DNA from: Urbifossiella sp043733485
Lineage (GTDB): Bacteria > Planctomycetota > Planctomycetia > Gemmatales > Gemmataceae
Length of the DNA: 9,131 bases
Reading direction: 5' to 3'
Assembly (NCBI GenBank): GCA_043733485.1
Contig: JAYTGN010000353.1
Location: 1-9,131, forward strand
In this document: in pieces, positions 1-6,967 of the stretch
Layout of the letters: each line of letters begins with the position of its first letter
Numbering within the stretch: position 1 is the first letter of the stretch
Made by a program: the position numbers and the translations under genes
The notes under the pieces: generated by a model
What the model was told of the DNA's origin: nothing
Database searches by the model: none
Seen by the model: only the letters and a program-made list of their open reading frames with translations

Positions 1-2
1 CC

Positions 3-254
3 AGTGGCTGGCGAACTTCGCGCCTCCGCTACTACCAAGACGAACGCAATCGCAACGTCCTTTGCTATCTCGCCGGCGATATCGACTTCTCGTGGCTCCA
101 CGATTTCAGCCCGCGCTTCGGGTACGAACTCGGGCTGAAACTCGGCATCGCCGGCCGCATCTCCGGGAACGTCGGCGACCGCTACCCCCGCGGCGTGATG
201 TGGGGCAGAGACCTCTACCCGATTGTGGCGCTCTACACGGGCTTTCGGTTTTAG
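3..254 (+). CDS. C-terminal part of a protein, possibly an outer-membrane beta-barrel (5' end outside window)
   Basis: An open frame enters from the left edge in the frame starting at base 3 and ends at TAG 252-254, giving 83 residues with no start in the window. The tail is rich in alternating aromatic and polar residues (FSPRFGYELGLKLGIAGRIS, then YPIVALYTGFRF) and ends in Phe. Alternating strands and a terminal aromatic residue are typical of the last strands of Gram-negative outer-membrane beta-barrels, so a porin-like or surface barrel is a reasonable inference, but I do not recognise the family. It is convergent with the DUF1080 gene; the 43 bases between them contain a direct repeat of GAACGGC but no convincing terminator. 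Coding is supported by the uninterrupted frame and sensible composition. Confidence 0.62.
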   Translation, partial: SGWRTSRLRYYQDERNRNVLCYLAGDIDFSWLHDFSPRFGYELGLKLGIAGRISGNVGDRYPRGVMWGRDLYPIVALYTGFRF

Positions 255-297
255 AACGGCCGATCGAACGGCGTCCACCTTGCTGCGGCTCCACCAA

Positions 298-1053
298 TTA
301 CTTCTTCTCGGGCTTCGTGCCGACGATCGGCGTCAGTTCGCGCAGCCAGATGTTGCGGTACTTCACGGGGTCGCCGTGGTTCTGCAAGCGGATCGGCTGC
401 CTGGGCGAATGCTTCTCGTAAGCCGCCGGCCTGTCGAAGTTCGTGTTGCCCTGCAACTCGAAATGGTTCTGCACGTAGACGCCGTTGTGCATCGCGGTCA
501 CGATGCCGGGCTTCACCACCTTGCCCGCGTCATCGAAGTGCGGGTTCTCGAAAATGATGTCGTACACCTGCCATTCGCCGGGCTTCTTGCAGACGTTCAC
601 CATCGGCGGCTGCTGCTTGTAAAGGCTCCCGCACTGGCCGTCGAAATAGGTCTTGTTGTCGAACGAATCGAGGACCTGCACTTCGTAGCGATTGGCGAGG
701 AAGATGCCGCTGTTGCCGCGGCCCTGCCCGCTACCTCGAACCTTCGCGGGCGTCGCGAACTCGACGTGCAGTTGGTAGTCGCCGAAGGATTCGATCGTGG
801 TGATGTCGGATTTCTGCACGATGGCGTAGCCGTCTTTGACTTCCCACTTGTCGCCGTTCTTCCACTTGGAAAGATCCTTGCCGTCGAAGAGCACGATGGC
901 GTCTGCCGGTGGATCGCCCGGCTTCTCGCCGGGGGCAACGATCTTCGGTTCCGGCCACACGACGCCGCTCTTGTATTCCTGAATGGCGAGCACGTTGGCC
1001 GCGAAGGCGGCGAGTACCACGCCGGCAACGGGCAGCAGCTTGCGACGAGTCAT
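298..1053 (-). CDS. Secreted DUF1080 / 3-keto-disaccharide hydrolase-domain protein
   Basis: The product has 251 residues. It begins with a basic n-region and a hydrophobic stretch (residues about 4-23, ending ANVLA), read as a Sec signal peptide, so it is probably exported. The rest matches the DUF1080 (PF06439) concanavalin-like fold: LFDGKDLSKWK at 55-65, GNSGIFLANRYEVQVLDS at 113-130, a CGSLY segment at 141-145, KPGEWQVYDIIF at 157-168, and the closing RQPIRLQNHGDPVKYRNIWL at 218-237. Some family members cleave 3-keto-glycosides and others are only carbohydrate-binding; the substrate here cannot be read from sequence. The ATG at 1053 is chosen because CGGAG (1061-1065 on this strand) lies 7 bases upstream and the signal peptide follows directly; a longer frame to 1179 would add an implausible N-terminus overlapping the FHA gene. 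It is last in the minus-strand series, 74 bases after the FHA gene. Confidence 0.93.
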   Translation of the reverse strand: MTRRKLLPVAGVVLAAFAANVLAIQEYKSGVVWPEPKIVAPGEKPGDPPADAIVLFDGKDLSKWKNGDKWEVKDGYAIVQKSDITTIESFGDYQLHVEFATPAKVRGSGQGRGNSGIFLANRYEVQVLDSFDNKTYFDGQCGSLYKQQPPMVNVCKKPGEWQVYDIIFENPHFDDAGKVVKPGIVTAMHNGVYVQNHFELQGNTNFDRPAAYEKHSPRQPIRLQNHGDPVKYRNIWLRELTPIVGTKPEKK

Positions 1054-1127
1054 GGAGAAACTCCGGGGAGGCGGGATGTTGTGAATTGGTGTAGTCCTAG
1101 CGGATGCGAACGGACATGCGGCCCGGT

Positions 1128-2699
1128 TCAACCCAATCGCGGGCCGACGGGTTCCACCGTGAAAGTCAGCGAGGCGCACTCGAAACTGGCGGGCAGCGTG
1201 AGCGTCGTGCGGTCCACGATCAACTGGTCGTTGATCTTGAACTTGCCCTCGGCATAGCGGATGCCGAGCCCTTCCTTCGAACGGTAGAGCAGCACTCGGC
1301 CTTCGAGATCGGGCACGACCACATGCGATTGCGGGCTCGCGCCGAAGATGATTTCGTTCGCCATCAGCAGCACGCCCTCGACCGGCAGCATGAGGCGGTG
1401 GCCGCTCGTGAGTTCGAGCCGCGCCGTGGAACTGACCGACACGGGCTTTTGAAACAAGAACTGGCAGGTTGCACCGAGCGTGACGCGGTCGCCGGGCGCG
1501 AGTACCGATCGCGGGGCGTCCTTCCCGTTCACCAGAACCGTGCGAACGATTTCTTTTCCGTTCACCGGGGCGGCCTTACCGGACTCCACGACGTAGCCTT
1601 CGCCGTCGCGGGTGATGTCCGCATGAACGCGGGACACGTCGGCGAACAGGGGCACGTCGATGGGGCCGCCTTCGAGCACGGCCTGCCCAAACGCCACGCG
1701 CGAACCAGTGCAGACGAGGTAGCCGGCCACGCCATCGACCCAGAGCAGAAATCGACGAGGGAGCGGGGAACGCTCGGAACTCCCGTCGCTCGGCGGCGAC
1801 CCGCGACCCGAGAAGCCGGCGAGCAGATCGTTCGGCACGCGAGGTGAAGTCAGCCGCGAACCCGAACCGAAGGGCTCGCGCCGCTCGGAGGGTGGCACCG
1901 TGCTTCCAGCCGTTGTTCGAGGTGCTGGTACGGGGTACTCGGTGACGGCGTGAAGATCGACGCCGCGAGGCGGAGATGAAGCCGCGAACGTGCCCGTTTC
2001 GGGGTAGGACGCTTGCCAGGCCTTGGTGCGAAGCGTGCGGATTTCGCGATGCTCGGGAGCGGTCGCGAGTGCGGATTCGGCCGCAGCAAGTGCCGCCCGC
2101 CACTGCTTCGCTTCCGCCGCCTCGTGTGCCCGACCCACGGCTTCCCGAAATCGCTCGTGCCGCGCATCCACTTCCACGCGAAAGCGGTCGAGCCCCAGCG
2201 ACGGGCACGGCAAGCGCGGGCGAAGGCGTTCCAAATCCGCGAGCGCGGGAACGAACTCGCCGCGGTCCGCCTTCTCGGCGGCCAGCACCCAATCTTGTGC
2301 AGGTTCCTCCACGAGTCGGAGGTCCGGATGGCGGACGCCGCGGTCGCGGAGGCGAGAAAGGGTATCGAGGGCAATCAGGGGCGAACCGGCTTCCAGAGCC
2401 GCTCGCGCCTGAACCAGCCCGAACCGCGTGAGCGTGACCCGCAACTCCGCGACGCACTTCTCGCCGGTGTTGAGCGCCTCGGCCGCGAGCAACTCGCGCC
2501 ACGCGGCCTCGGCGTTGTTCTCCCGGTCCAGTGAACGCATCGCCCGCTGGCAGTACGCCTTCACGACGTCGCGCGCGATCCGCCACGCCTTACGGTAGCC
2601 GGCTTCGATCAGCGGTTCGATGAGCCGATGCGCCTCATCGGGGCGGCCGTTCGCCGCCGCGTCCGACGCCTGCTTCAGAATCAGCCAGGGGGAATCCAT
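1128..2699 (-). CDS. FHA-domain protein with helical repeat N-terminus and a second FHA-like segment
   Basis: The product has 523 residues and no signal peptide or membrane segment, so it is probably cytoplasmic. Residues 1-230 are Ala/Leu/Arg-rich paired helices resembling degenerate TPRs (for example AALAAAESALATAPEHREIR at 202-221). Residues about 236-313 form a Pro/Ser/Arg-rich linker. Residues about 316-417 are an FHA domain, the phosphothreonine-recognition fold: FG at 337-338, SRVHADI at 356-362, NGK at 380-382 and 391-393, PGDRVTLG at 402-409. The Arg that usually follows the first Gly is Gln339, which may weaken phosphopeptide binding. Residues about 431-516 look like a second, degenerate FHA sandwich (ANEIIFGASPQSHVVVPDLE, then KFKINDQ). 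ATG 2699 has no clear Shine-Dalgarno; a TATCTT lies 8 bases upstream. The gene starts 35 bases after the anchored TPR gene and may be cotranscribed with it. Confidence 0.9.
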   Translation of the reverse strand: MDSPWLILKQASDAAANGRPDEAHRLIEPLIEAGYRKAWRIARDVVKAYCQRAMRSLDRENNAEAAWRELLAAEALNTGEKCVAELRVTLTRFGLVQARAALEAGSPLIALDTLSRLRDRGVRHPDLRLVEEPAQDWVLAAEKADRGEFVPALADLERLRPRLPCPSLGLDRFRVEVDARHERFREAVGRAHEAAEAKQWRAALAAAESALATAPEHREIRTLRTKAWQASYPETGTFAASSPPRGVDLHAVTEYPVPAPRTTAGSTVPPSERREPFGSGSRLTSPRVPNDLLAGFSGRGSPPSDGSSERSPLPRRFLLWVDGVAGYLVCTGSRVAFGQAVLEGGPIDVPLFADVSRVHADITRDGEGYVVESGKAAPVNGKEIVRTVLVNGKDAPRSVLAPGDRVTLGATCQFLFQKPVSVSSTARLELTSGHRLMLPVEGVLLMANEIIFGASPQSHVVVPDLEGRVLLYRSKEGLGIRYAEGKFKINDQLIVDRTTLTLPASFECASLTFTVEPVGPRLG

Positions 2700-2734
2700 G
2701 TGAAATTAAGATAGCAGAAGGGATCGGATTCGCG

Positions 2735-3868
2735 CTACCGGCAGCAGTTGGGCCAGAAGCTCGTGCCGCGTTTGCTCAGCGCACGGAGAATGGCGAATCC
2801 GGCGATGAGAACCACCGCACCGAAGTAAACCCAGATCGCCTTCAAGCTCACCGGGTAGGCGTCGATCGCGGCCTGTTCCTCGGCCAGACGTCGCGCCTCG
2901 ATCGCAGCCGCCACTGCCGAGCGGTGTTCCATCAGCACCTTGCGGTTGCCGTACTGTCGGGACCATGTGCACTGCTCGAAGATCACCTGAGCCTCGTCGA
3001 GTTTTCCGTCGGCGGCGTAGAGTTCCGCAAGTAGCCAGTAAAGCCGCGTGTCCGTCGGGAACCAGAGGAGCAGTTGCTGCACGATGGCGACCGCATCCAG
3101 CGGAAGCTTCTCGCGTTCGGCCTTCGCCAAGCTTCCGACCTCGAACTGACCCGACTCGTTCGCGAACCGCACGGGATCGGAGAGTTTGTTCTTCACCGGA
3201 AGCGGAAACAGCGGCGTCGGCTCCTCGGTCTCGGGGCTCTTGCGGGCGCTCACTTCCATCTCGGCTTTACGGATGCGGAGGTAGTGCGGGATGAAGTCGC
3301 TGTCGAGCTTCTTGATCCAATTGCGTTGCGGCTCGGTCCAGCCCTTCACGGTCGCGGGCATCTCGCTGTCGATGAGGGCGGCCTCGTGATATTCGATTGC
3401 TTCGCGGAACTCACCGCGTGCGGCATGAACCTCGGCAAGCGTCGTGTGGATGAAGTAGTTGGGAACGCGGTCGCGGGTGCGCGGTGCGAGTAGATCGACG
3501 GCCTTGTTCACGTACAGCCCGGGGTCGCCTTCGCGCGGGTCCGTGTTGCCGAGGCGAAGCAGATCGACGGAATTAATCGCGAGTTCGTCCGGCGTCGGCT
3601 TGCGGTTCTGTTGAAATGCGAAGACTCGCGCGAGAACCTTGGCGCGATCGCGGTTGGGTTTGCCTTCGGTCGTGGGTCGCGGGTCGCCGATGTTGGCGAG
3701 CGTGACCATGCGCTGCCGAAACTCCTCGAATGGGAGTGGCTCGCCGACACCGTCCGGCCGCACCGGCACGGTCATCGGTTCTTCGGGCTGGTAAAGCGAA
3801 GCGAAGCTCGGCGCGGCGAGAATCGCCGCGGCCGCGAAGATGCCGAACGCTACGAGGATTCTCGCCAT
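2735..3868 (-). CDS. Exported TPR protein with C-terminal membrane anchor
   Basis: The product has 377 residues. Residues 1-23 (MARILVAFGIF...PSFA) are a signal peptide. TPR-type helix pairs are visible at about 141-165 (TLAEVHAARGEFREAIEYHE) and 274-300 (YWLLAELYAADGKLDEAQVI). Residues about 344-363 (AIWVYFGAVVLIAGFAILRA) are a transmembrane helix followed by a basic 14-residue tail, RALSKRGTSFWPNCCR. The predicted layout is an extracytoplasmic repeat domain held by a single C-terminal anchor. I do not recognise a named family. The ATG at 3868 is chosen over upstream in-frame starts (to 4111) because the signal peptide begins there and the longer frame would overlap the TPR B gene in a different frame. 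There is no Shine-Dalgarno; TACAAT lies 6 bases before the ATG. The FHA gene follows after 35 bases, so a link between envelope TPR protein and cytoplasmic FHA protein is possible but only inferred. Confidence 0.87.
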   Translation of the reverse strand: MARILVAFGIFAAAAILAAPSFASLYQPEEPMTVPVRPDGVGEPLPFEEFRQRMVTLANIGDPRPTTEGKPNRDRAKVLARVFAFQQNRKPTPDELAINSVDLLRLGNTDPREGDPGLYVNKAVDLLAPRTRDRVPNYFIHTTLAEVHAARGEFREAIEYHEAALIDSEMPATVKGWTEPQRNWIKKLDSDFIPHYLRIRKAEMEVSARKSPETEEPTPLFPLPVKNKLSDPVRFANESGQFEVGSLAKAEREKLPLDAVAIVQQLLLWFPTDTRLYWLLAELYAADGKLDEAQVIFEQCTWSRQYGNRKVLMEHRSAVAAAIEARRLAEEQAAIDAYPVSLKAIWVYFGAVVLIAGFAILRALSKRGTSFWPNCCR

Positions 3869-3874
3869 AGGAGA

Positions 3875-3880
3875 ATTGTA
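3875..3880 (-). promoter_or_regulatory. -10-like hexamer TACAAT, 6 bases before the anchored TPR start codon
   Basis: The minus strand reads TACAAT, then TCTCCT, then ATG. It matches the sigma-70 -10 consensus at 5 of 6 positions. At a 17-base spacer the -35 region is ATGCCT, a poor match. With transcription starting about 6-7 bases after the -10, the mRNA would begin at the ATG, fitting the absence of a Shine-Dalgarno. Confidence 0.5.
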
Positions 3881-3923
3881 GCCGAGCCGAGTCCCGTAGG
3901 CATACCTGCTTCCAGCCGGACGT

Positions 3924-5474
3924 TCAGGTCGCATCGCCCGTGTCGCGGTAGGCTTGCCCGCTCGAGTAGAGTTGCTTCCGCGCGTCATATTCGGGCCGCT
4001 GATCCGGCGGCACCATTTCAATCGCCTTCTCCTGCCAGCGCACCGCGTCCTCAAATAGACCGCCCTCGGCGTACGCCGCCGCCAGTGTGTCGAGATAGCC
4101 GGGAAGTCCATAGTGGGTCAGTTCGCAAGCCCGCGTCGCATCGCGAAGCGCTTGCTTCGCATCGCGAACTTCGTCGTCGGGACACGTCGCTCGAATCCAG
4201 CCCAGGAAGTTCAGCGTGCCGGGATTGTCCGGGTCGAGTTCGTGCGCCCGCACGTGATCGTCCACGGCCTCGCGATAATTCCCGAGTTGATAGTGCAGCG
4301 CGGCCCGCAGGTTCAGGCTGGCATCCGATTCCGGATCGAAGCGAACAGCCGCATGGGCGTCGTCGAGTGCCGCAGCATACTCACCGCGACGCCTCAAGGC
4401 GATTGCTCGGGCGAAGTAACCGCGCGAACCCTCCGGGTGCAACGCGATCGACTCCGTGAAGTCCGCGACTGCCCGGTCGGAGTCCAGCAACTCGTGGTAG
4501 GCGTACCCGCGCTGCACGTAACTCGCGGGATCGACCGGCGCGAGGCGGATCGCTTCGGAAAAATCTTCGACCGCAGCTTCGAACCGCTTCACGCGAACGA
4601 GGGAGAGCCCGCGATTGAAGCGCGGTGCCGCGTCGTTCGGATCGATGGCGATTGCCTTGCCGAAGTCCGCAATGGCCTGGTCGTGCTTCTCGACTTCGGC
4701 GTGCGAGACTCCGCGTAGGTTGTACGCACCGAGGTTCTCGGGTTCGAGTTTGATGAGCCAGGTGAAGTCGGTGATGGCGTTGTCGTGTTCGCCGCGTTCG
4801 GCCCAGATGCGGCCCCGATGCCAGAACGCCTCGGCGGAACCGGTCTGGACGCGAAGGGCCGTCGTGAGGTCGGCGATGGCTTCGTCCTCGCGGCCCACAC
4901 TTTCCAGCGACAGCGCCCGATAAACGTAAGCTCGGGGATGCCGTGGGCTCAGCTTCAAGGCGGCCGTGTAATCGATGATGGCCTCTTCGTGGCGGTGCAG
5001 ACCGGAGAGGGCGTTGCCGCGATTGAAGTAGCCGCGGAACAGCGTGGGATCGAGTTTGATGGCGGCTTCGTAATCGGCGAAGGCCGCGTCGTAATTTTTC
5101 TGCCGGCTGTACACTGCGGCCCGCCCGTTGAGCGGGTCCGGGTCGTCCGGCGTGAGTTCGATCGCGTGCGTGTAGTCTTCCAAGGCCAGATCGAGTTGAT
5201 CGGAATCGACGTAGGCGGTCGCGCGGTTGTGGAACGCGGCTGCATAATCCGGCATCAGTTCGATGGCCCGCGAGAAGTCTTCGATGGCCTCGGCGAAGTT
5301 CCCATCGGCCGCATAAGTGTTGCCGCGATGGAAGTAGAGTTCGGGCTCGGTGGGGTCGAGGTCGATGGCTCCACTGAACGTGGCAGCAGCGCGGGAATAC
5401 TCCCCTCGGCGGGAGTACGTGTGGGCCCGGCGAACGAGGGCGTGGCCATCGGGAGGCGGCGGCGACTGGCTCAT
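3924..5474 (-). CDS. TPR protein B: 14 tandem TPR units, cytoplasmic
   Basis: The product has 516 residues and is almost wholly tandem TPRs. After a 9-residue lead (MSQSPPPPD), twelve 34-residue units run without gaps from 10 to 417, then a 40-residue divergent unit (418-457, with GWIRATCPDDEVRD and ATRACEL), a 36-residue unit (458-493, PGYLDTLAAAYAEGG and AVRWQEKAIE), and a 23-residue tail. Typical units carry Tyr-x-x-Arg-Gly at the start and Ala-Ile-x-Leu-x-Pro at the end (YFHRGNTYAADGNFAEAIED). The C-terminal 40+36 module recurs in TPR A. TPR arrays bind protein partners; the partner is unknown. No signal peptide or membrane helix is present. The start at 5474 is supported by the exact alignment of its N-terminus with TPR A and by TATAAT 6 bases upstream; an in-frame extension to 5882 would run across the terminator and into TPR A. 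Confidence 0.93.
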   Translation of the reverse strand: MSQSPPPPDGHALVRRAHTYSRRGEYSRAAATFSGAIDLDPTEPELYFHRGNTYAADGNFAEAIEDFSRAIELMPDYAAAFHNRATAYVDSDQLDLALEDYTHAIELTPDDPDPLNGRAAVYSRQKNYDAAFADYEAAIKLDPTLFRGYFNRGNALSGLHRHEEAIIDYTAALKLSPRHPRAYVYRALSLESVGREDEAIADLTTALRVQTGSAEAFWHRGRIWAERGEHDNAITDFTWLIKLEPENLGAYNLRGVSHAEVEKHDQAIADFGKAIAIDPNDAAPRFNRGLSLVRVKRFEAAVEDFSEAIRLAPVDPASYVQRGYAYHELLDSDRAVADFTESIALHPEGSRGYFARAIALRRRGEYAAALDDAHAAVRFDPESDASLNLRAALHYQLGNYREAVDDHVRAHELDPDNPGTLNFLGWIRATCPDDEVRDAKQALRDATRACELTHYGLPGYLDTLAAAYAEGGLFEDAVRWQEKAIEMVPPDQRPEYDARKQLYSSGQAYRDTGDAT

Positions 5475-5480
5475 GTGCGA

Positions 5481-5486
5481 ATTATA
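5481..5486 (-). promoter_or_regulatory. Perfect -10 hexamer TATAAT, 6 bases before the TPR B start codon
   Basis: The minus strand reads TATAAT, then TCGCAC, then ATG. This is the full sigma-70 -10 consensus in GC-rich surroundings. At a 17-base spacer the -35 position is CTGGGA (3 of 6 consensus bases). The geometry puts the transcription start at or next to the ATG, predicting a leaderless mRNA; no Shine-Dalgarno is present. The upstream gene's terminator (5538-5593) makes a separate promoter here likely. Confidence 0.6.
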
Positions 5487-5515
5487 CCGGGAGGGAAAGA
5501 TCATCCCAGGCGGAA

Positions 5516-5535
5516 CCCAGGGCTTCCGCCCTGGG
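5516..5535. repeat. Intergenic hairpin, CCCAGGG/CCCTGGG
   Basis: A perfect 7-bp inverted repeat, CCCAGGG (5516-5522) and CCCTGGG (5529-5535), encloses the loop CTTCCG. Related pieces lie close by: CCCAGGCGG at 5505-5513 and GCCCTGGGCGG at about 5598-5608. I associate CCCAGGGC(n)GCCCTGGG hairpins with dispersed intergenic repeats of planctomycete genomes; that is recollection, not a search result. It sits between TPR A and TPR B, just upstream of the TATAAT. Confidence 0.6.
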
Positions 5536-5537
5536 CT

Positions 5538-5593
5538 AAAAAAGGCGGCTGCTCCGCAGCGAAGAGTCGACTCGCCGCGGAGCGGCCGTCGCC
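5538..5593 (-). terminator. Probable intrinsic terminator after TPR A
   Basis: Read on the minus strand, the segment after the TPR A stop forms a stem and ends in six Ts. The pairs are GGCG (5590-5593) with CGCC (5544-5547), and GCTCCGC (5577-5583) with GCGGAGC (5551-5557). A 10-base palindrome, GAGTCGACTC, lies at 5564-5573 in the apex. The T run is 5538-5543 directly after the stem. The stem is interrupted by a small asymmetric internal loop, so termination efficiency is uncertain; the segment may also be part of a dispersed repeat. Confidence 0.55.
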
Positions 5594-5614
5594 TTGAGCC
5601 CTGGGCGGATCCGA

Positions 5615-6868
5615 TCACTCCTCCAAGCTGCCCTCGGCGCGGGTCGGCTTTCGCGACAGGTACAAATCCAACCGCGTTCGGTAGTCCGCTTCGCGGTCGG
5701 GATCTTCCACGAGGTCGATCGCCTTTTCTTGCCACTTCACGGCGTCGTCGAAGTCGCCGCACTCCGCGCAGGCCGCGGCGAGCGTGTCCAGGTATCCCGG
5801 CTCGGACCATTCGCTCAGTTCGCAGGCCCGGGTCGCGCACTCCTTCGCGCGTTCGCCATTGCGCACGTCCGGATCGGTGCAAGTCGCCCAGACCCAGCCG
5901 AGTTGGTTGAAGGTGCCTGCGTGGCGCGGATCGCGCTTGAGCGCCTCCATGTGATCGCGAACCGAGGCCGCATAATCTCGGCGGCCGTAGTGCAGCCCAG
6001 CCCGGTAGTTGTAGGGCATCACCGAATTAGGCGCGAGCTTCACGGCCTCATCGAAGTCGGCCATCGCCGCATCGAGTTGGCCGAGGTGCTTGAGAGCGGA
6101 ACCGCGGAGCTCGTAGCTCCGCACGACGCTGGGCTGGAGCCCGATGGCGGTATTGCAGTCTTCGACTACCGCCGGGTATTCCCGTCGCAAGAACTTGCAG
6201 ACCGCGCGGCCCAAGTAGGCGAGGCCGTGCTTCGGATCGAGGCGAATAGCCGTGGAGAAGTCCTCGATCGCACCTTCGGAGTCGCCGTTCTGCTGGCGAA
6301 TGGCCCCGCGAATGTGGTGGGCCTCGGCACTCGACGGATCGTGGTCGATGGCGCGGGAGCAATCGGCCTCGGCAGCCGCGAAGTTCTCGCACTCCGTGTT
6401 CAATTCCGCTCGCCACAGCAGGTAGCGAACGGAGTTCTCGGGGTCGCCATCGATGGCTTGCGAGTAGTCGCGCAGCGCGGAGTTGGTGTCGCCCCGGGCG
6501 GCGTGGCAGCGGCCGCGGAGTGCGTATTGTTCCGCCCGGCCCGGATCGATGTCCAGAACCCGGTCGCTGTCGGCGATGGCCAGATCGAACGATTTTTGGG
6601 CGAAGAGTTCCGCCGCGCGGTCCGCGTAAAGCTGCGCTTCGTCCGGCTTCAAACGGATCGCCTGATCGAGGTCGTTTAACGCTCGCACCCGTTCGCCGAG
6701 TTCCAGATACGCATAAGCTCGGTATCGGTACCCGGCCGAGATCTCGGGCCGGAGCTTGATCGCCCGCGAGAAGCACTCCACGGCTTCCTGATACTCGCCG
6801 GAGGAATACGCCGTGTGGCCGCGGCTGAACAAATCCTGGGCGTCCTCGGTAATGCGGTCGCGTGCCAT
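5615..6868 (-). CDS. TPR protein A: 11 tandem TPR units, paralog of TPR B
   Basis: The product has 417 residues. A 9-residue lead is followed by nine TPRs from 10 to 316 (34 residues each, except unit 5 with 35), then the 40-residue divergent unit (317-356: LGWVWATCTDPDVRN, ATRACELSE), the 36-residue unit (357-392: PGYLDTLAAACAECG, AVKWQEKAID) and a 25-residue tail. The N-terminus (SRGHTAYSSGEY) and C-terminal module align with TPR B, so the two are paralogs. No signal peptide or membrane helix is visible; it is probably cytoplasmic and binds unknown partners. ATG 6868 is preferred to the in-frame ATG at 6919 because it places the RGHT motif at residue 16, exactly as RAHT in TPR B. No good Shine-Dalgarno is seen; TACCTT lies 10 bases upstream. 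The gene follows the anti-sigma gene by 99 bases. Confidence 0.92.
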   Translation of the reverse strand: MARDRITEDAQDLFSRGHTAYSSGEYQEAVECFSRAIKLRPEISAGYRYRAYAYLELGERVRALNDLDQAIRLKPDEAQLYADRAAELFAQKSFDLAIADSDRVLDIDPGRAEQYALRGRCHAARGDTNSALRDYSQAIDGDPENSVRYLLWRAELNTECENFAAAEADCSRAIDHDPSSAEAHHIRGAIRQQNGDSEGAIEDFSTAIRLDPKHGLAYLGRAVCKFLRREYPAVVEDCNTAIGLQPSVVRSYELRGSALKHLGQLDAAMADFDEAVKLAPNSVMPYNYRAGLHYGRRDYAASVRDHMEALKRDPRHAGTFNQLGWVWATCTDPDVRNGERAKECATRACELSEWSEPGYLDTLAAACAECGDFDDAVKWQEKAIDLVEDPDREADYRTRLDLYLSRKPTRAEGSLEE

Positions 6869-6967
6869 TGGGAACCGGAAGGTAGTGGGAAGCGACGGCG
6901 AAAGAAGTCGCCCGTTCATCCTACCCAGGACGAGTCGCCGCGAGAATATCGGGAGGAGGGAAAGCGT

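Noticed and set aside
255..297. Bidirectional terminator between the convergent genes
   Set aside because: Only a direct repeat of GAACGGC and a 4-bp stem are present, with no T run on either strand.
223..1257. Long plus-strand open frame opposite the DUF1080 gene (344 residues)
   Set aside because: It is a shadow of the GC-rich DUF1080 gene on the other strand. No family resemblance, and it overlaps a well-supported coding region.
3924..5474. Roughly 102-base periodicity that could suggest a repeat array or CRISPR
   Set aside because: The period is exactly 34 codons and encodes diverged TPRs; there are no identical repeats or unique spacers at DNA level.
5594..6679. Plus-strand open frame of 361 residues opposite TPR A, with a similar case at 4785-5597
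   Set aside because: Antisense shadows of TPR genes; their apparent repeats mirror the 34-residue period of the real genes.
6869..6967. Hairpin GGCGA/TCGCC (6897-6901 and 6908-6912) as terminator after the anti-sigma gene
   Set aside because: A five-pair stem without a T run is too weak to call.
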